From: JAXGPF01 sp964463985
GTDB taxonomy: Bacteria > Verrucomicrobiota > Kiritimatiellia > JAAZAB01
DNA: 64,000 bases
NCBI GenBank assembly: GCA_964463985.1
Contig: CAYXEK010000007.1
Span: 1 to 64,000, forward strand
Direction of reading: 5' to 3'
Below, piece after piece: positions 36,474 through 44,730 of the stretch. The position numbers and the translations under genes were made by a program. Position 1 is the stretch's first letter. Each line of letters opens with the position of its first letter. Below the pieces are notes generated by a model. The model had not been told where the DNA came from. It searched no databases and was given only the letters and a program-made list of their open reading frames with translations.

Positions 36474-37631
36474 ATGAATATGCACTTTCACGAACAATTT
36501 CAAAAGTTCTGTCAAAAAGGTCGGGGTGTAACCCGACTCTTCAAAACCGGGTTGTGTTTTCGTTTTGGAGGGGCGACTTCCACGTCGTCCCGGACTTTCG
36601 GAATTGGCTCTCATCCCCAGCGGAGAATACTCATTTGCGTTAGTTTGGGGCTATGGCTGCTGGCCGCGGCGGACGTCCCGGCCCAGTGGCCGGCGCACGT
36701 CGCGGAAGTAAAAATCGCCAGTTCGTCCGACGGTGTGGAACAACCGGCCATGTTTTACGCGCCGGCAGGAACCAATCCCATGCCCCTGCTGGTTTCGCTG
36801 CATACATGGAGCGGCAATTACCGGCAGGTCGCCGCCGCCCGCGCCAATTGGTGCCGGGCCAACCAATGGGCCTTCGTGCACCCGGATTTCCGCGGGCCGA
36901 ACAAGACACCGGACGCCATGGGCTCGGATTTGGCGGTCCAGGACATTCTCGACGCCGTAGATTACGCCAGAACCCGGACCGCCATTGACGAATCCCGGAT
37001 TTACCTGGCGGGATTTTCCGGCGGCGGACACGCCGCCCTCCTGCTGGCCGGGCGCGCTCCAGAAATCTGGGCCGGAGTATCCGCCTGGTGCGGCATCTCC
37101 GATTTGAAAAAATGGCATGCCCAGAGCCGCGGTTACGGACGCAGCATTGAAGCCGCGGTCCGGGGCAATCCCCAGCAGGACGCCCGCGCCGCCGCGGAAT
37201 GCCGGCGCCGTTCGCCGGCGGCCTGGCTGGAAAAAGCCCGCCGCATTCCAATAGATATCGCCGCAGGCATCCATGACGGCCACTCTGGCAGCGTGCCGGT
37301 CAGCCAGAGCCTGGAAGCATTCAACCTGCTGGCGGACCCGGAGGACCGGCTCGCGGAAGCGGATATTGCTTACATTGCCCGCGAACAGGCTATCCCGGAC
37401 CATCTCCGGAAGGAAGGCGGGGGCCTGATGTTAAACAAATACCAGATTCATTTCCGCCGCCAGTCGGGCAACGCGCGTATCACAATTTTTGAAGGCGGCC
37501 ACCAGGGACTGGACGGCGCGGCGCTGCCATGGCTCGCCCGGCAGCGCAGGGGCGCACCCGCAGTCTGGACCGCCGACGACCCGCCGGCGGATTTGCAAAT
37601 CGGCGCGGACGCGGCCGCCACGGGAAAATAG
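36474..37631 (+). CDS. Secreted alpha/beta-hydrolase (prolyl-oligopeptidase/esterase type) with a MITE in its signal-peptide region
   Basis: 385 residues. The catalytic triad of an alpha/beta-hydrolase is visible: S182 in GFSGGGH, D268 in GIHDGHSG and H343 in EGGHQG, with LLVSLHTWSGNY as oxyanion region. It probably hydrolyses an ester outside the cytoplasm, for instance acetyl or feruloyl groups on polysaccharide. The start at 36474 has its own ribosome-binding site. Codons 7-47 (36492-36614) come from the MITE-like element plus a 4-base duplication, 123 bases in all, so the frame is kept. Without them the start would be MNMHFH followed by PQRRILICVSLGLWLLAAA, a normal signal peptide. Whether export still works with the added 41 residues is unknown. 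Confidence 0.85.
   Translation: MNMHFHEQFQKFCQKGRGVTRLFKTGLCFRFGGATSTSSRTFGIGSHPQRRILICVSLGLWLLAAADVPAQWPAHVAEVKIASSSDGVEQPAMFYAPAGTNPMPLLVSLHTWSGNYRQVAAARANWCRANQWAFVHPDFRGPNKTPDAMGSDLAVQDILDAVDYARTRTAIDESRIYLAGFSGGGHAALLLAGRAPEIWAGVSAWCGISDLKKWHAQSRGYGRSIEAAVRGNPQQDARAAAECRRRSPAAWLEKARRIPIDIAAGIHDGHSGSVPVSQSLEAFNLLADPEDRLAEADIAYIAREQAIPDHLRKEGGGLMLNKYQIHFRRQSGNARITIFEGGHQGLDGAALPWLARQRRGAPAVWTADDPPADLQIGADAAATGK
36492..36610 (+). mobile_element. MITE-like element, copy B (inside a gene)
   Basis: 119 bases, one shorter than copy C because the left end reads GAACAATTT instead of GAGCCAATTT. The right end is GAATTGGCTC. The arms GGTCGGGGTGTAACCCGACT and GGCGACTTCCACGTCGTCC are kept. The flanking tetramers are TCAC (36488-36491) and TCAT (36611-36614), an imperfect target duplication. 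It lies wholly inside the esterase reading frame and contains no stop codon in that frame. Confidence 0.85.
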
Positions 37632-37652
37632 TTGCGGCGGGGGACAGGCCGC

Positions 37653-38993
37653 TTAACGCCCGCAACAATGCTTGTATTTGCGGCCGCTGCCGCAGGGGCA
37701 TGGCGCATTCCTGCCCAACGGAGGGCGGACGGCATTCGCCGCCGGACCGGCGCTGATCGCCGCGGCCAGACGCCGCAGTTCCGGCACGGCATGCCGGAAA
37801 AAAACGCGCCAGCCCTCGCACAGGCGGCTGAGTTCCCCGCCGCCCGGACCGCGGTGTTTGGGGCAATCGCCCGCGCAGAATTCCAGCCAGGGGCAGGCGG
37901 CGCAGGCCGCCGCCCAGCGCTGTTTGCGCCGACCGAATTCGGCATAAAGCGGAGATTGCCGGAGTTGCGCCCAGGAAACCCCGGCTATGTTGCCCAACCG
38001 CCAACGCTGATCCACGAAAAAATCGCAGGGATACACGTCGCCGTTATGTTCAACCAGAAAGTATTGCCGGCAATCGTTTTCCATGGAACACATGCCGGCC
38101 GGCTGGCGCAAAATGCGGGCCAGGATCGAATCAAACAGGCGGATCGAGACCCGGCCGGCATCCGGCCGCCAGCAATCAAACAACTCGCACAGGAAATCGC
38201 CCCACTCCCCGCCGGCAATGGCAAACGGCTGCCGGCCGCCCTGCGCGTCATATTCGACGCAGGGGATGAATTGCTGAAAATTAAATCCCTGTCCGCATAA
38301 ATACCGGTATACCTCGGATGCCCGGCGGACATTGGCGGCCGTAACCAGAGTGAGAATATTGAACTCCGCGCGCCGGCGGCGCAAGCAGGCGATTCCGCGC
38401 ATCACCGCGGCATGCGAACCGGATGCCGGATCCGCGCCGTGGCGGTAACGGTCGTGGATAGCAGGCGGCCCATCCAGGCTGACGCCCACCAGGAAACGGT
38501 AACTGGCCAGGTGGCCGGCAAACTCATCGTCCAACAGCGTGCCGTTGGTCTGCAACCCATTGGAAACCACCGCGCCGGCGCGGCCGTATTGCTGTTGCAG
38601 GCGCGTCACTTCCCGGAAAAAATCCACGCCCATCAGCGTGGGTTCCCCGCCCTGCCAGCCGAAAACATGCTGGGCCATGTCCAGGGCCATGTACCCTGAA
38701 ATCAACCTTTCCAGCGTCGTCCGGCTCATGCGCGGCGCCGCCGCATCCGGGTACAAAGCGGCGCGGCTCCGGTAGAAGCAATACTCGCATTGCAGATTAC
38801 AGTCCGCGCCCACCGGTTTGATCAGCAGGGAAAATGACGTATTCGCCGGCGCGGCGGGCGCCGGTTTGTCAACCGCCTCCAGCGGTCCGGGTGATTGACA
38901 ATTCACGGTGTTCAGTGTTAGGGGTTCATCCACCGTTGCAAAATACGCCTGGCCGGTTAAAACCGTCAAGCAATTTATGGCAAATCCTTGCAA
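37653..38993 (-). CDS. Radical-SAM SPASM protein, anaerobic sulfatase-maturase-like, with C-terminal SEC-C motif
   Basis: 446 residues. The radical-SAM cluster site is CNLQCEYC (C65, C69, C72) in LLIKPVGADCNLQCEYCFY, the signature of anaerobic sulfatase-maturating enzymes, which make formylglycine in sulfatases; GWQGGEPTLMG and VGVSLDGPPAIHD fit too. A cysteine-rich SPASM region (about 310-390, CSMENDCRQYF, VYPCDFF, CPWLEFCAGDCPKHRG) binds further clusters. The last 20 residues, NAPCPCGSGRKYKHCCGR, are a SEC-C zinc motif, an unusual addition. The first 50 residues are not conserved, and no alternative ATG is available before the cluster motif. No sulfatase gene is in the window, so the substrates are elsewhere. 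The stop is 21 bases from the convergent esterase stop. Confidence 0.87.
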   Translation of the reverse strand: MQGFAINCLTVLTGQAYFATVDEPLTLNTVNCQSPGPLEAVDKPAPAAPANTSFSLLIKPVGADCNLQCEYCFYRSRAALYPDAAAPRMSRTTLERLISGYMALDMAQHVFGWQGGEPTLMGVDFFREVTRLQQQYGRAGAVVSNGLQTNGTLLDDEFAGHLASYRFLVGVSLDGPPAIHDRYRHGADPASGSHAAVMRGIACLRRRRAEFNILTLVTAANVRRASEVYRYLCGQGFNFQQFIPCVEYDAQGGRQPFAIAGGEWGDFLCELFDCWRPDAGRVSIRLFDSILARILRQPAGMCSMENDCRQYFLVEHNGDVYPCDFFVDQRWRLGNIAGVSWAQLRQSPLYAEFGRRKQRWAAACAACPWLEFCAGDCPKHRGPGGGELSRLCEGWRVFFRHAVPELRRLAAAISAGPAANAVRPPLGRNAPCPCGSGRKYKHCCGR

Positions 38994-39086
38994 AGTCCGC
39001 GCTAAAAATGTAAATTGCGTTTGGATTTATTTGCCGCGTTTTGACGGCGCCGGAAGGCGCGGCCGTTTGAATATGCAGGGGACCAT

Positions 39087-40604
39087 ATGAGCAGCCGCAT
39101 CGGCTTTGACAACCAGCTTTATCTCCGGGAGCAAACCCTGGCCATCCTGGAGCGCGCGGAGCATTTCGGCAAGAAACTCTACCTGGAATTCGGCGGCAAG
39201 CTGTTTTTTGACTATCACGCCGCGCGCGTCCTGCCGGGATACGATCCGAACGTCAAAATCCGCCTCCTGCGCGAATTGCGCGAAAAGGCGCAGATTCTGC
39301 TCTGCATTCACGCCGGCGCCATAGAACAGAAAAAAATGCGCGCGGACTTCGGCATCACCTACGACACCGACGCCTTGAAACTGATTGACGACCTGCGCGA
39401 ATGGGAAATTGAATTGTGCGCGGTGGTGATCACGCGCTACGACGAACAGCCCGGCGCCGTCCTTTTTAAAAACAAACTCGAACGCCGCGGCGTGCGCGTT
39501 TATACGCACCGCCCCACCCGCGGTTACCCGACGGATGTGGACCTGATTGTCAGCGAGCGCGGTTACGGCGCCAATGAATTCATCCCCACCACCAAACCGC
39601 TGGTCGTCGTCACCGGGCCCGGCCCGGGCAGCGGCAAACTGGCGACCTGCCTGAGCCAGATTTACCACGAACGGAAATACGGCGTGCAGGCCGGCTACGC
39701 CAAATTCGAGACTTTCCCCATCTGGAACCTGCCGCTCAACCATCCCGTTAACATCGCCTACGAAGCCGCCACCGCGGACTTGCAGGATATCAACATGATA
39801 GACCCGTTCCACCTGGAAGCCCGCCGCGTTACCGCCATCAATTACAACCGCGATATCGAGGCCTTCCCGATCGTCCGCAAAATCCTGCGGCATATCGCCG
39901 GGCAGGAAACCCTGTACCAGTCGCCGACAGAAATGGGCGTCAACCGCGTGGCCTGCGGCATTACCGATGACGATCTGGTGCGCGAAGCCGCCGGCGCGGA
40001 GGCGATCCGGCGCTATTTCCGCTACGCCTCGGAATACGCCATGGGGTTCGTGGACAAGCCCACCGTCGCCCGCGCCGCCCGGCTGCTGGAAACGCTGCAT
40101 CTGAATCCCGAAGACCGCCCGGTCGTCCTGCCCGCCCGGCAAGCCGCGCGCGACGCGCAGACCGCCGGCAAGGGACACGACGGCATTTACTGCGGCGCCG
40201 CCATGGCCTTGCCGGACGGCACGCTGGTCACCGGCAAAAATTCGCCCATGATGCATGCCGCTTCCAGCCTGATCCTCAATGCCGCCAAACAGCTCGCGGG
40301 CGTGCCGGACAAACTGCACATTCTTTCGCCGATCATTACCGAAGCTGTGGCCCGCCTGAAACATGACATCCTGTCCGGCCGCAACCCCAGCCTGGATCTT
40401 GACGAAACCCTGATTGCCCTCAGCATCAGCGCCACCAACAACCCCACAGCGCAATTGTGCCTGGAAAAACTCAAAGACTTGCGCGGTTGCGACGTGCACA
40501 TGACCCATATCCCCACCCCGGGCGACGAAGTAGGCTTGCGCCGCCTGGGCGTACACCTGACCACCGACCCTAATTTCTCCACCAACGACCTTTACGTCGG
40601 TTGA
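39087..40604 (+). CDS. DUF1846 domain-containing protein
   Basis: 505 residues and strongly conserved in character with the DUF1846 family: IGFDNQLYLREQTLAILERAE, LYLEFGGKLFFDYHAARVLPGYDPN, VVVTGPGPGSGKLATCLSQIYHE (about residues 174-196, loop like a nucleotide-binding site) and YQSPTEMGVNRVACGI. The biochemical function is not established. The length is that of the whole family, so it is complete. It is transcribed divergently from the radical-SAM gene. The strong anaerobe bias of this family fits an anaerobic host (inference). Confidence 0.9.
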   Translation: MSSRIGFDNQLYLREQTLAILERAEHFGKKLYLEFGGKLFFDYHAARVLPGYDPNVKIRLLRELREKAQILLCIHAGAIEQKKMRADFGITYDTDALKLIDDLREWEIELCAVVITRYDEQPGAVLFKNKLERRGVRVYTHRPTRGYPTDVDLIVSERGYGANEFIPTTKPLVVVTGPGPGSGKLATCLSQIYHERKYGVQAGYAKFETFPIWNLPLNHPVNIAYEAATADLQDINMIDPFHLEARRVTAINYNRDIEAFPIVRKILRHIAGQETLYQSPTEMGVNRVACGITDDDLVREAAGAEAIRRYFRYASEYAMGFVDKPTVARAARLLETLHLNPEDRPVVLPARQAARDAQTAGKGHDGIYCGAAMALPDGTLVTGKNSPMMHAASSLILNAAKQLAGVPDKLHILSPIITEAVARLKHDILSGRNPSLDLDETLIALSISATNNPTAQLCLEKLKDLRGCDVHMTHIPTPGDEVGLRRLGVHLTTDPNFSTNDLYVG

Positions 40605-40668
40605 CCATTGCCCACTTTAATTCCCCAACCCATACCTGACGCGAGCTTGCGTCTATAATCCAAATGGA

Positions 40669-40721
40669 GGGCGGTCAGGCCCTTGCTCACCGATTACGAA
40701 GGCGCGCAGGGCCTGCGCGCC
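40669..40721. repeat. Paired-palindrome repeat, second copy
   Basis: Starts with GGGCGGTCAG as at 46-55, but its first hairpin is decayed. The second hairpin is intact: GGCGCGCAG-ggc-CTGCGCGCC (40701-40721). Compared with 70-90 the two stem halves changed together (GGCGCC to GGCGCG and CTGGGC to CTGCGC), which supports a conserved structure. Like the first copy it lies downstream of a gene end. Confidence 0.65.
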
Positions 40722-40748
40722 CAACCTTTTCTGTATATACAATTTATT

Positions 40749-40868
40749 GAGCCAATTTCAAAAGTCCTATCAAAAAGGTCGGGGTGTAACCCGACCCTCC
40801 AAAAACGGGTTGTTTTTCCATTTTGGAGGGACGACTTCCACGTCGTCCGAGACTTTTGAAATTGGCTC
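40749..40868 (+). mobile_element. MITE-like element, copy C (reference copy)
   Basis: 120 bases with perfect 18-base terminal inverted repeats GAGCCAATTTCAAAAGTC and GACTTTTGAAATTGGCTC. Between them are three hairpins: GGTCGGGGTGTAACCCGACC, then CTCCAAAA ... TTTTGGAG, then GGACGACTTCCACGTCGTCC. The whole can fold into a cloverleaf. TATT(G) flanks both ends (40745-40749 and 40869-40873) as a target duplication. It has no coding capacity. With copy E it fills most of the 542-base gap 40605-41146, which otherwise holds no gene. Confidence 0.88.
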
Positions 40869-40993
40869 TATTGATTTTGTTTCGCATGAAAAGGCCAATC
40901 ATCCTTTGTCAAATACGAGAAAATGACAAATACACTTGTTTTTTTGCTGTTGAATCGATTTTAAAAGTCAGCCTTTGCAAAAAGTATTCCGTA

Positions 40994-41045
40994 GAGCCTG
41001 TTACAAAAGCAGCGGACTACGTGGAAGTCGTCTCTCCAAAATGCG
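40994..41045 (-). mobile_element. MITE-like element, truncated copy E
   Basis: GAGCCTGTTACAAAAGC followed by the reverse of arm 3 (GGACTACGTGGAAGTCGTC) and the start of arm 2 (TCTCCAAAATG), then the similarity stops. It is a reverse-oriented, 3'-truncated copy 125 bases from copy C. Confidence 0.65.
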
Positions 41046-41108
41046 GAATCAGCCATGCCTGATCCATCATGGCATAATTATTGCTTTTAAAGCTGTTTAA
41101 GGATTAAT

Positions 41109-41137
41109 TTGCCTTTTACAGACATGCGGTTTATAAT
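41109..41137 (+). promoter_or_regulatory. Promoter of the pseudopilin operon, possibly leaderless
   Basis: TTGCCT at 41109-41114, 17 bases, TATAAT at 41132-41137. The ATG at 41147 is 9 bases beyond the -10, so the transcript would start within about 3 bases of the ATG. No Shine-Dalgarno sequence is present. Confidence 0.6.
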
Positions 41138-41146
41138 ATTTTCATT

Positions 41147-41569
41147 ATGAAGAAAGGTTTTACGCTGGTGGAAGTGGTAATAGCTTCAGCATTGCTGGCA
41201 ATCACTATCGGAGCTTTGTTGACGGCCGTCATGACGGCGCGCCGGTCGGCGCTGGTGTCGGGCACGCGGCTGGCGGCCATGCAGGTGGCGCGCGAGCAGA
41301 TGGAGACGTTGTTGAATTATCCGTTCAGCGCCGCTACGCAGTTGAGTTGGGGCGTGCATGCAATACCGCCGGTGACGCAATTGATTTACGGATCGCATGC
41401 CTCCGCCACGGGGGTGTTTTACGGTAATTATGTCGTTTCAAGCAATGCGCAATTTTCGCCGGTACTGGTTAAAAACATCAGCCTGACGATTTTCTGGACG
41501 AATGCCGGCACGCGCTTTTCCTCCAGCGTCAACCTGCAGGGATCCATCAGCAGGCCCTTGCACCCATGA
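41147..41569 (+). CDS. Pseudopilin with prepilin cleavage motif (GspI/PilV type)
   Basis: 140 residues. The type III signal is MKKG/FTLVEVVIASALLAITIGALL, with cleavage after G4 by prepilin peptidase, methylation at F, and the conserved E5 of the mature protein; one membrane helix follows. The remaining 100 residues are a small globular domain. It is the first gene of a seven-gene operon and its stop overlaps the next start (ATGA). Its role is a minor pseudopilin of a type II secretion or type IV pilus-like fibre. Confidence 0.88.
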   Translation: MKKGFTLVEVVIASALLAITIGALLTAVMTARRSALVSGTRLAAMQVAREQMETLLNYPFSAATQLSWGVHAIPPVTQLIYGSHASATGVFYGNYVVSSNAQFSPVLVKNISLTIFWTNAGTRFSSSVNLQGSISRPLHP

Positions 41570-42201
41570 TCAATTTCAAACATTTAGCGGGCGGGGCCGG
41601 ACGGGGCCGGATCGCGCCAGGGCGTTGCGCCGGCGCGCGGGGTTTTACCATGGTGGAATTGATCGTTGCCGCGGGCATTTTCAGCCTGGTGTCGGCCGCC
41701 GTCATCAGTATTTACCTGGTATGCCAAAGGGTCTGGCAAACCACTACCATGAATATTCACGCCGCGCGCGAAGTGAGCCTGGCTTTGAATAAGATAGTTT
41801 ACGGGACTGGCACCAATCCCGGCATGCGCGCCGCCATCCGCGTTACGCTGCAAACCAATTGCAGCGGCTGGCGCACCGGCGCCGGTTATCCGCTGGCGGC
41901 CAACAGCACCTCGCATGGAGTCAATGCGGGGGGCACGCCGGACGGCAGCTGGCGGATGATCGTCTTGAACACCAACGGCCTCCAGTGGATTGATTACAAC
42001 GCCAAGGCCAGCAACCTGGTTTTCTGGCCCATCACCAATGCCGTCAACAGCCGGCTGCCGCTCGGCAATTATATAGCCGGCGCGCAAGTCGCAACCAACC
42101 CGGGCGGCGTGAACATCAGCCTTGCGGCCCGGCGCCGGCATGGGCGGATCAGCGCCGTCTACACGGCTTCAACTTTCGTGAATTTGCGCAATCAAAATTA
42201 A
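41566..42201 (+). CDS. Pseudopilin with prepilin cleavage motif (GspJ/PilW type)
   Basis: 211 residues. A long 26-residue leader ends ARG/FTMVELIVAAGIFSLVSAAVISIYLV; the cleavage site and E5 are intact. The C-terminal part is asparagine- and glycine-rich and carries Asn-Thr-Asn-Gly type turns (LNTNGLQWIDYNAKASNLVFWP). It begins inside the preceding stop codon. Length and order in the operon fit a GspJ-like minor pseudopilin. Confidence 0.85.
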   Translation: MINFKHLAGGAGRGRIAPGRCAGARGFTMVELIVAAGIFSLVSAAVISIYLVCQRVWQTTTMNIHAAREVSLALNKIVYGTGTNPGMRAAIRVTLQTNCSGWRTGAGYPLAANSTSHGVNAGGTPDGSWRMIVLNTNGLQWIDYNAKASNLVFWPITNAVNSRLPLGNYIAGAQVATNPGGVNISLAARRRHGRISAVYTASTFVNLRNQN

Positions 42202-42221
42202 AAGCACGCGTGTTACATGGA

Positions 42222-43895
42222 ATGAATTCTCCATCTCAAAATTCCGGAGCGGTTTTGGTGGCGGTAGTCAGTTTTACCGCGTTGGCCGCCATTCTGGCCG
42301 CCAGCATGCTGACCGACGGCATTACGCAAATCAGCCTGGCCCGGCGCCAGGTCGCTATGGAACAGGCCTTCTACCTGGCGGAAGGCGGCGCGGAACAGGC
42401 CGTGGCCTACATCCGCAACGGCCAATCGGTGCCCGGCGTCGTTACAGGAGAATTCGTTTTCCCCAACAATGCCACCGGCAAATTCACCGCGGTGATCGTC
42501 CAGGCATTCAATACCGCCGGCGGAGGCTCAACCGGGACCAACTCCCTGGCCGGCAGCATCAACATCAATCCCAACAATTCTTCCCAGAACGAGTTCCTGC
42601 TGGTCAAGCCCGACGGCACCACCATCACCCGCGACGACCTGCAGGGCGACACCACGGTTTACACCAGCGCGCCCTGCGTGTATTACACTGGTCCGGCGGT
42701 GATGATCCGGGTCAAACCCAAAGGCAACGGCAACCAGAACACTTTTATCGTCAACGGCGCTGTCTATCCCCTGATCAACGCCAACACTTATGACCTGGTG
42801 TCCCTGAATATGCAGGTCCAAGTGTACAACGACGGACGCAACCAGGGTAACGGGCGAGCCAACGGACAGTGGTGGCTCGGCAGCATCGCCGGCAACGATG
42901 CGACGATCGGTGAGCAATCCGCCGCCGGCGCCGGCCCGGTCGCGCGCCAATTCACGATCTTTTCCACCGGCCGGATCGGCAGCGCCCACCGGGCAGTGAT
43001 CCTGGAAGGCGTGCAGCAACAGGCCTGGTCCCGCTTCGCGTTATGGTACAACAACTCCGCGGGCCCGATCTGGATCGGCGCCGGCGAGGTTTTCAACGGG
43101 CCGGTCCACGCCAACACCATGATCTACCTCGACGGCAACCCGATCTTCAACGATTTGTTGTCTTCCACCGCGGCCTGGTGGGGGCCCGGCAGCGATTTAT
43201 CCCAGGTGCAGTTCAACGGCGGCACCTGGCTGAACGCGCCGGCCGACACCATGGCCACCGTGGTGTTCAGCAACCTGCTGGCAGACGCGACGCTGACAGT
43301 CACCGGCCAGACCTACATGACCATGGCCGGCACGAACATCTTCATCACCAACACCCGGAGGGGCTGGAACAATTACCGCCTCGCCGCGCCTTCCAACGGC
43401 CTGCTTTACGTGGACACCGCCAATTACGGGGCGGGCAAAAACGGCATCATCTATCTCGGAGGGGAACTGGACGGCCGCCTGACGGTCGTGGCGGAAGACA
43501 GCATCCGGATCACCAATCATCTGACTTACGCGGTCCACCCGACCAACGGCTCGGACGACGCCCTGGGGCTGATAGCCCAAAATGACGTCGAGGTCCGCAA
43601 TAACGCGCCGGCCAACCTGAATGTTTTCGCGCACATCATCGCCTGCAACACCGACAACAGCACGTATGAAAGCGGGTTCTTCGTTCAGGATTACAGCACC
43701 CGTTACGGCTGCGGTTTCCTGAACGTCTATGGCGGCATTGTGGAAAACAACCGCGGCGCGGTCGGCACCACCTCCGGCAGGGGGTACACCAAGAATTACA
43801 CATACGACGAGCGGTTCCGCACCGCGCCGCCGCCCCATTATCCGACGGTGCTGGATATCTATCAATGGGACAATTGGAGGGAAAAAGCGTTATGA
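42222..43895 (+). CDS. PilX-like membrane-anchored protein with beta-solenoid-like body
   Basis: About 557 residues from the ATG at 42222 (an in-frame GTG at 42210 is the alternative). There is no FTLVE motif. Instead SGAVLVAVVSFTALAAILAASML and MEQAFYLAEGGAEQAVAYIRNGQ match the N-terminus of PilX/GspK-like assembly proteins. The long body is rich in N, G, T and short strands (VFNGPVHANTMIYLDGNP, GIIYLGGELDGRLTVVAEDS), like a beta-solenoid. The stop overlaps the next start. PilX-like proteins prime fibre assembly; the large size here is unusual. Confidence 0.8.
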   Translation: MNSPSQNSGAVLVAVVSFTALAAILAASMLTDGITQISLARRQVAMEQAFYLAEGGAEQAVAYIRNGQSVPGVVTGEFVFPNNATGKFTAVIVQAFNTAGGGSTGTNSLAGSININPNNSSQNEFLLVKPDGTTITRDDLQGDTTVYTSAPCVYYTGPAVMIRVKPKGNGNQNTFIVNGAVYPLINANTYDLVSLNMQVQVYNDGRNQGNGRANGQWWLGSIAGNDATIGEQSAAGAGPVARQFTIFSTGRIGSAHRAVILEGVQQQAWSRFALWYNNSAGPIWIGAGEVFNGPVHANTMIYLDGNPIFNDLLSSTAAWWGPGSDLSQVQFNGGTWLNAPADTMATVVFSNLLADATLTVTGQTYMTMAGTNIFITNTRRGWNNYRLAAPSNGLLYVDTANYGAGKNGIIYLGGELDGRLTVVAEDSIRITNHLTYAVHPTNGSDDALGLIAQNDVEVRNNAPANLNVFAHIIACNTDNSTYESGFFVQDYSTRYGCGFLNVYGGIVENNRGAVGTTSGRGYTKNYTYDERFRTAPPPHYPTVLDIYQWDNWREKAL

Positions 43896-44272
43896 ACGGC
43901 GCATTCAACGGCCGCCAACCGGACGCTCCCGCGCCGCTGATGATTATCGCGGCCGCGGTTTTGATCGCGGCAGGGGTGGGCGCGTCGGTCTGGACCTTGT
44001 GGCATACCTTGCGCGCTCCTCCCGGCGCGGCGCCGGAAGCGCTGGCGGCGGCTAAGCCGGCGCCTGCCATGCCCGCCGCGGTACCCGCCCAAGCCGCGGC
44101 CCCGGCGCGGGGCGGCGAATTCACCACCGATTTTGAGCAGATGCGTCAGCGCGCACAAACCGCGCGGACGACGGCGGAAGTGCTGCGCCGCGCCAGGCGG
44201 GCCAACGCCAATTCCGCCTGGACCGAGGAAATGATCAAGGCCGTGGAACGCGGGGATGTAGCCATCCGCTGA
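43892..44272 (+). CDS. Small single-pass membrane protein of the pseudopilin operon
   Basis: 126 residues from the ATG at 43892, which overlaps the preceding stop (ATGA) and has GGAGGG upstream. One membrane helix (PLMIIAAAVLIAAGVGASVWTLW) is followed by an alanine/proline linker and a short helical, arginine-rich C-terminus. No prepilin motif. It resembles no family I know; position and topology suggest a PilO- or GspL/M-like accessory role (inference). Confidence 0.7.
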   Translation: MNGAFNGRQPDAPAPLMIIAAAVLIAAGVGASVWTLWHTLRAPPGAAPEALAAAKPAPAMPAAVPAQAAAPARGGEFTTDFEQMRQRAQTARTTAEVLRRARRANANSAWTEEMIKAVERGDVAIR

Positions 44273-44311
44273 CGATAGGTCAGGCCGCGCGCCACAACGA
44301 ACGGAAATATT

Positions 44312-44722
44312 ATGCCCGCCAAAGCGACAAGCGGATTCACCCTGGTGGAAATGATGGTAGCCGGAACGCTTTTTTTACTGTTCTGCGCGGGATTCTTCTC
44401 CGCCTACCTCGCGGCCATGGGCACGCAAAAAATGGCGGCGAATCATTATCGCGCGCTCTGCCTCGCCCGCAACCGCATTCAGCATGCGCGCGCCACGGAA
44501 TACTCCAGCCTGGAATTGCTGGCGGAATCTTCCAACGCCATTGACGCCTTCGGCAATCCCGACACGGCCGGCGGTTTTCAACGCACCACGACCATTATCC
44601 CGGCAACCAATACTCCGGCGAAGATTTCAGAATTTACCGTCCAGGTATGGTACCCGGCGCACCGCGGGCGTTTAAGCGCCGCGCCGGTGGAACAATCCAC
44701 CCTGATCTCCGATCCGATGTAA
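44312..44722 (+). CDS. Pseudopilin with prepilin cleavage motif
   Basis: 136 residues. MPAKATSG/FTLVEMMVAGTLFLLFCAGFFSAYLAA gives an intact cleavage site, E5 and membrane helix. The body is short (LARNRIQHARATEYSSLELLAESS), like GspI or PilV. The next pseudopilin gene starts 8 bases after its stop. Confidence 0.87.
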   Translation: MPAKATSGFTLVEMMVAGTLFLLFCAGFFSAYLAAMGTQKMAANHYRALCLARNRIQHARATEYSSLELLAESSNAIDAFGNPDTAGGFQRTTTIIPATNTPAKISEFTVQVWYPAHRGRLSAAPVEQSTLISDPM

Positions 44723-44730
44723 GTCAAAAC

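Noticed and set aside
40823..41062. 79-residue ORF
   Set aside because: It overlaps element copy C and the truncated copy E, and has no ribosome-binding site or protein-like composition.
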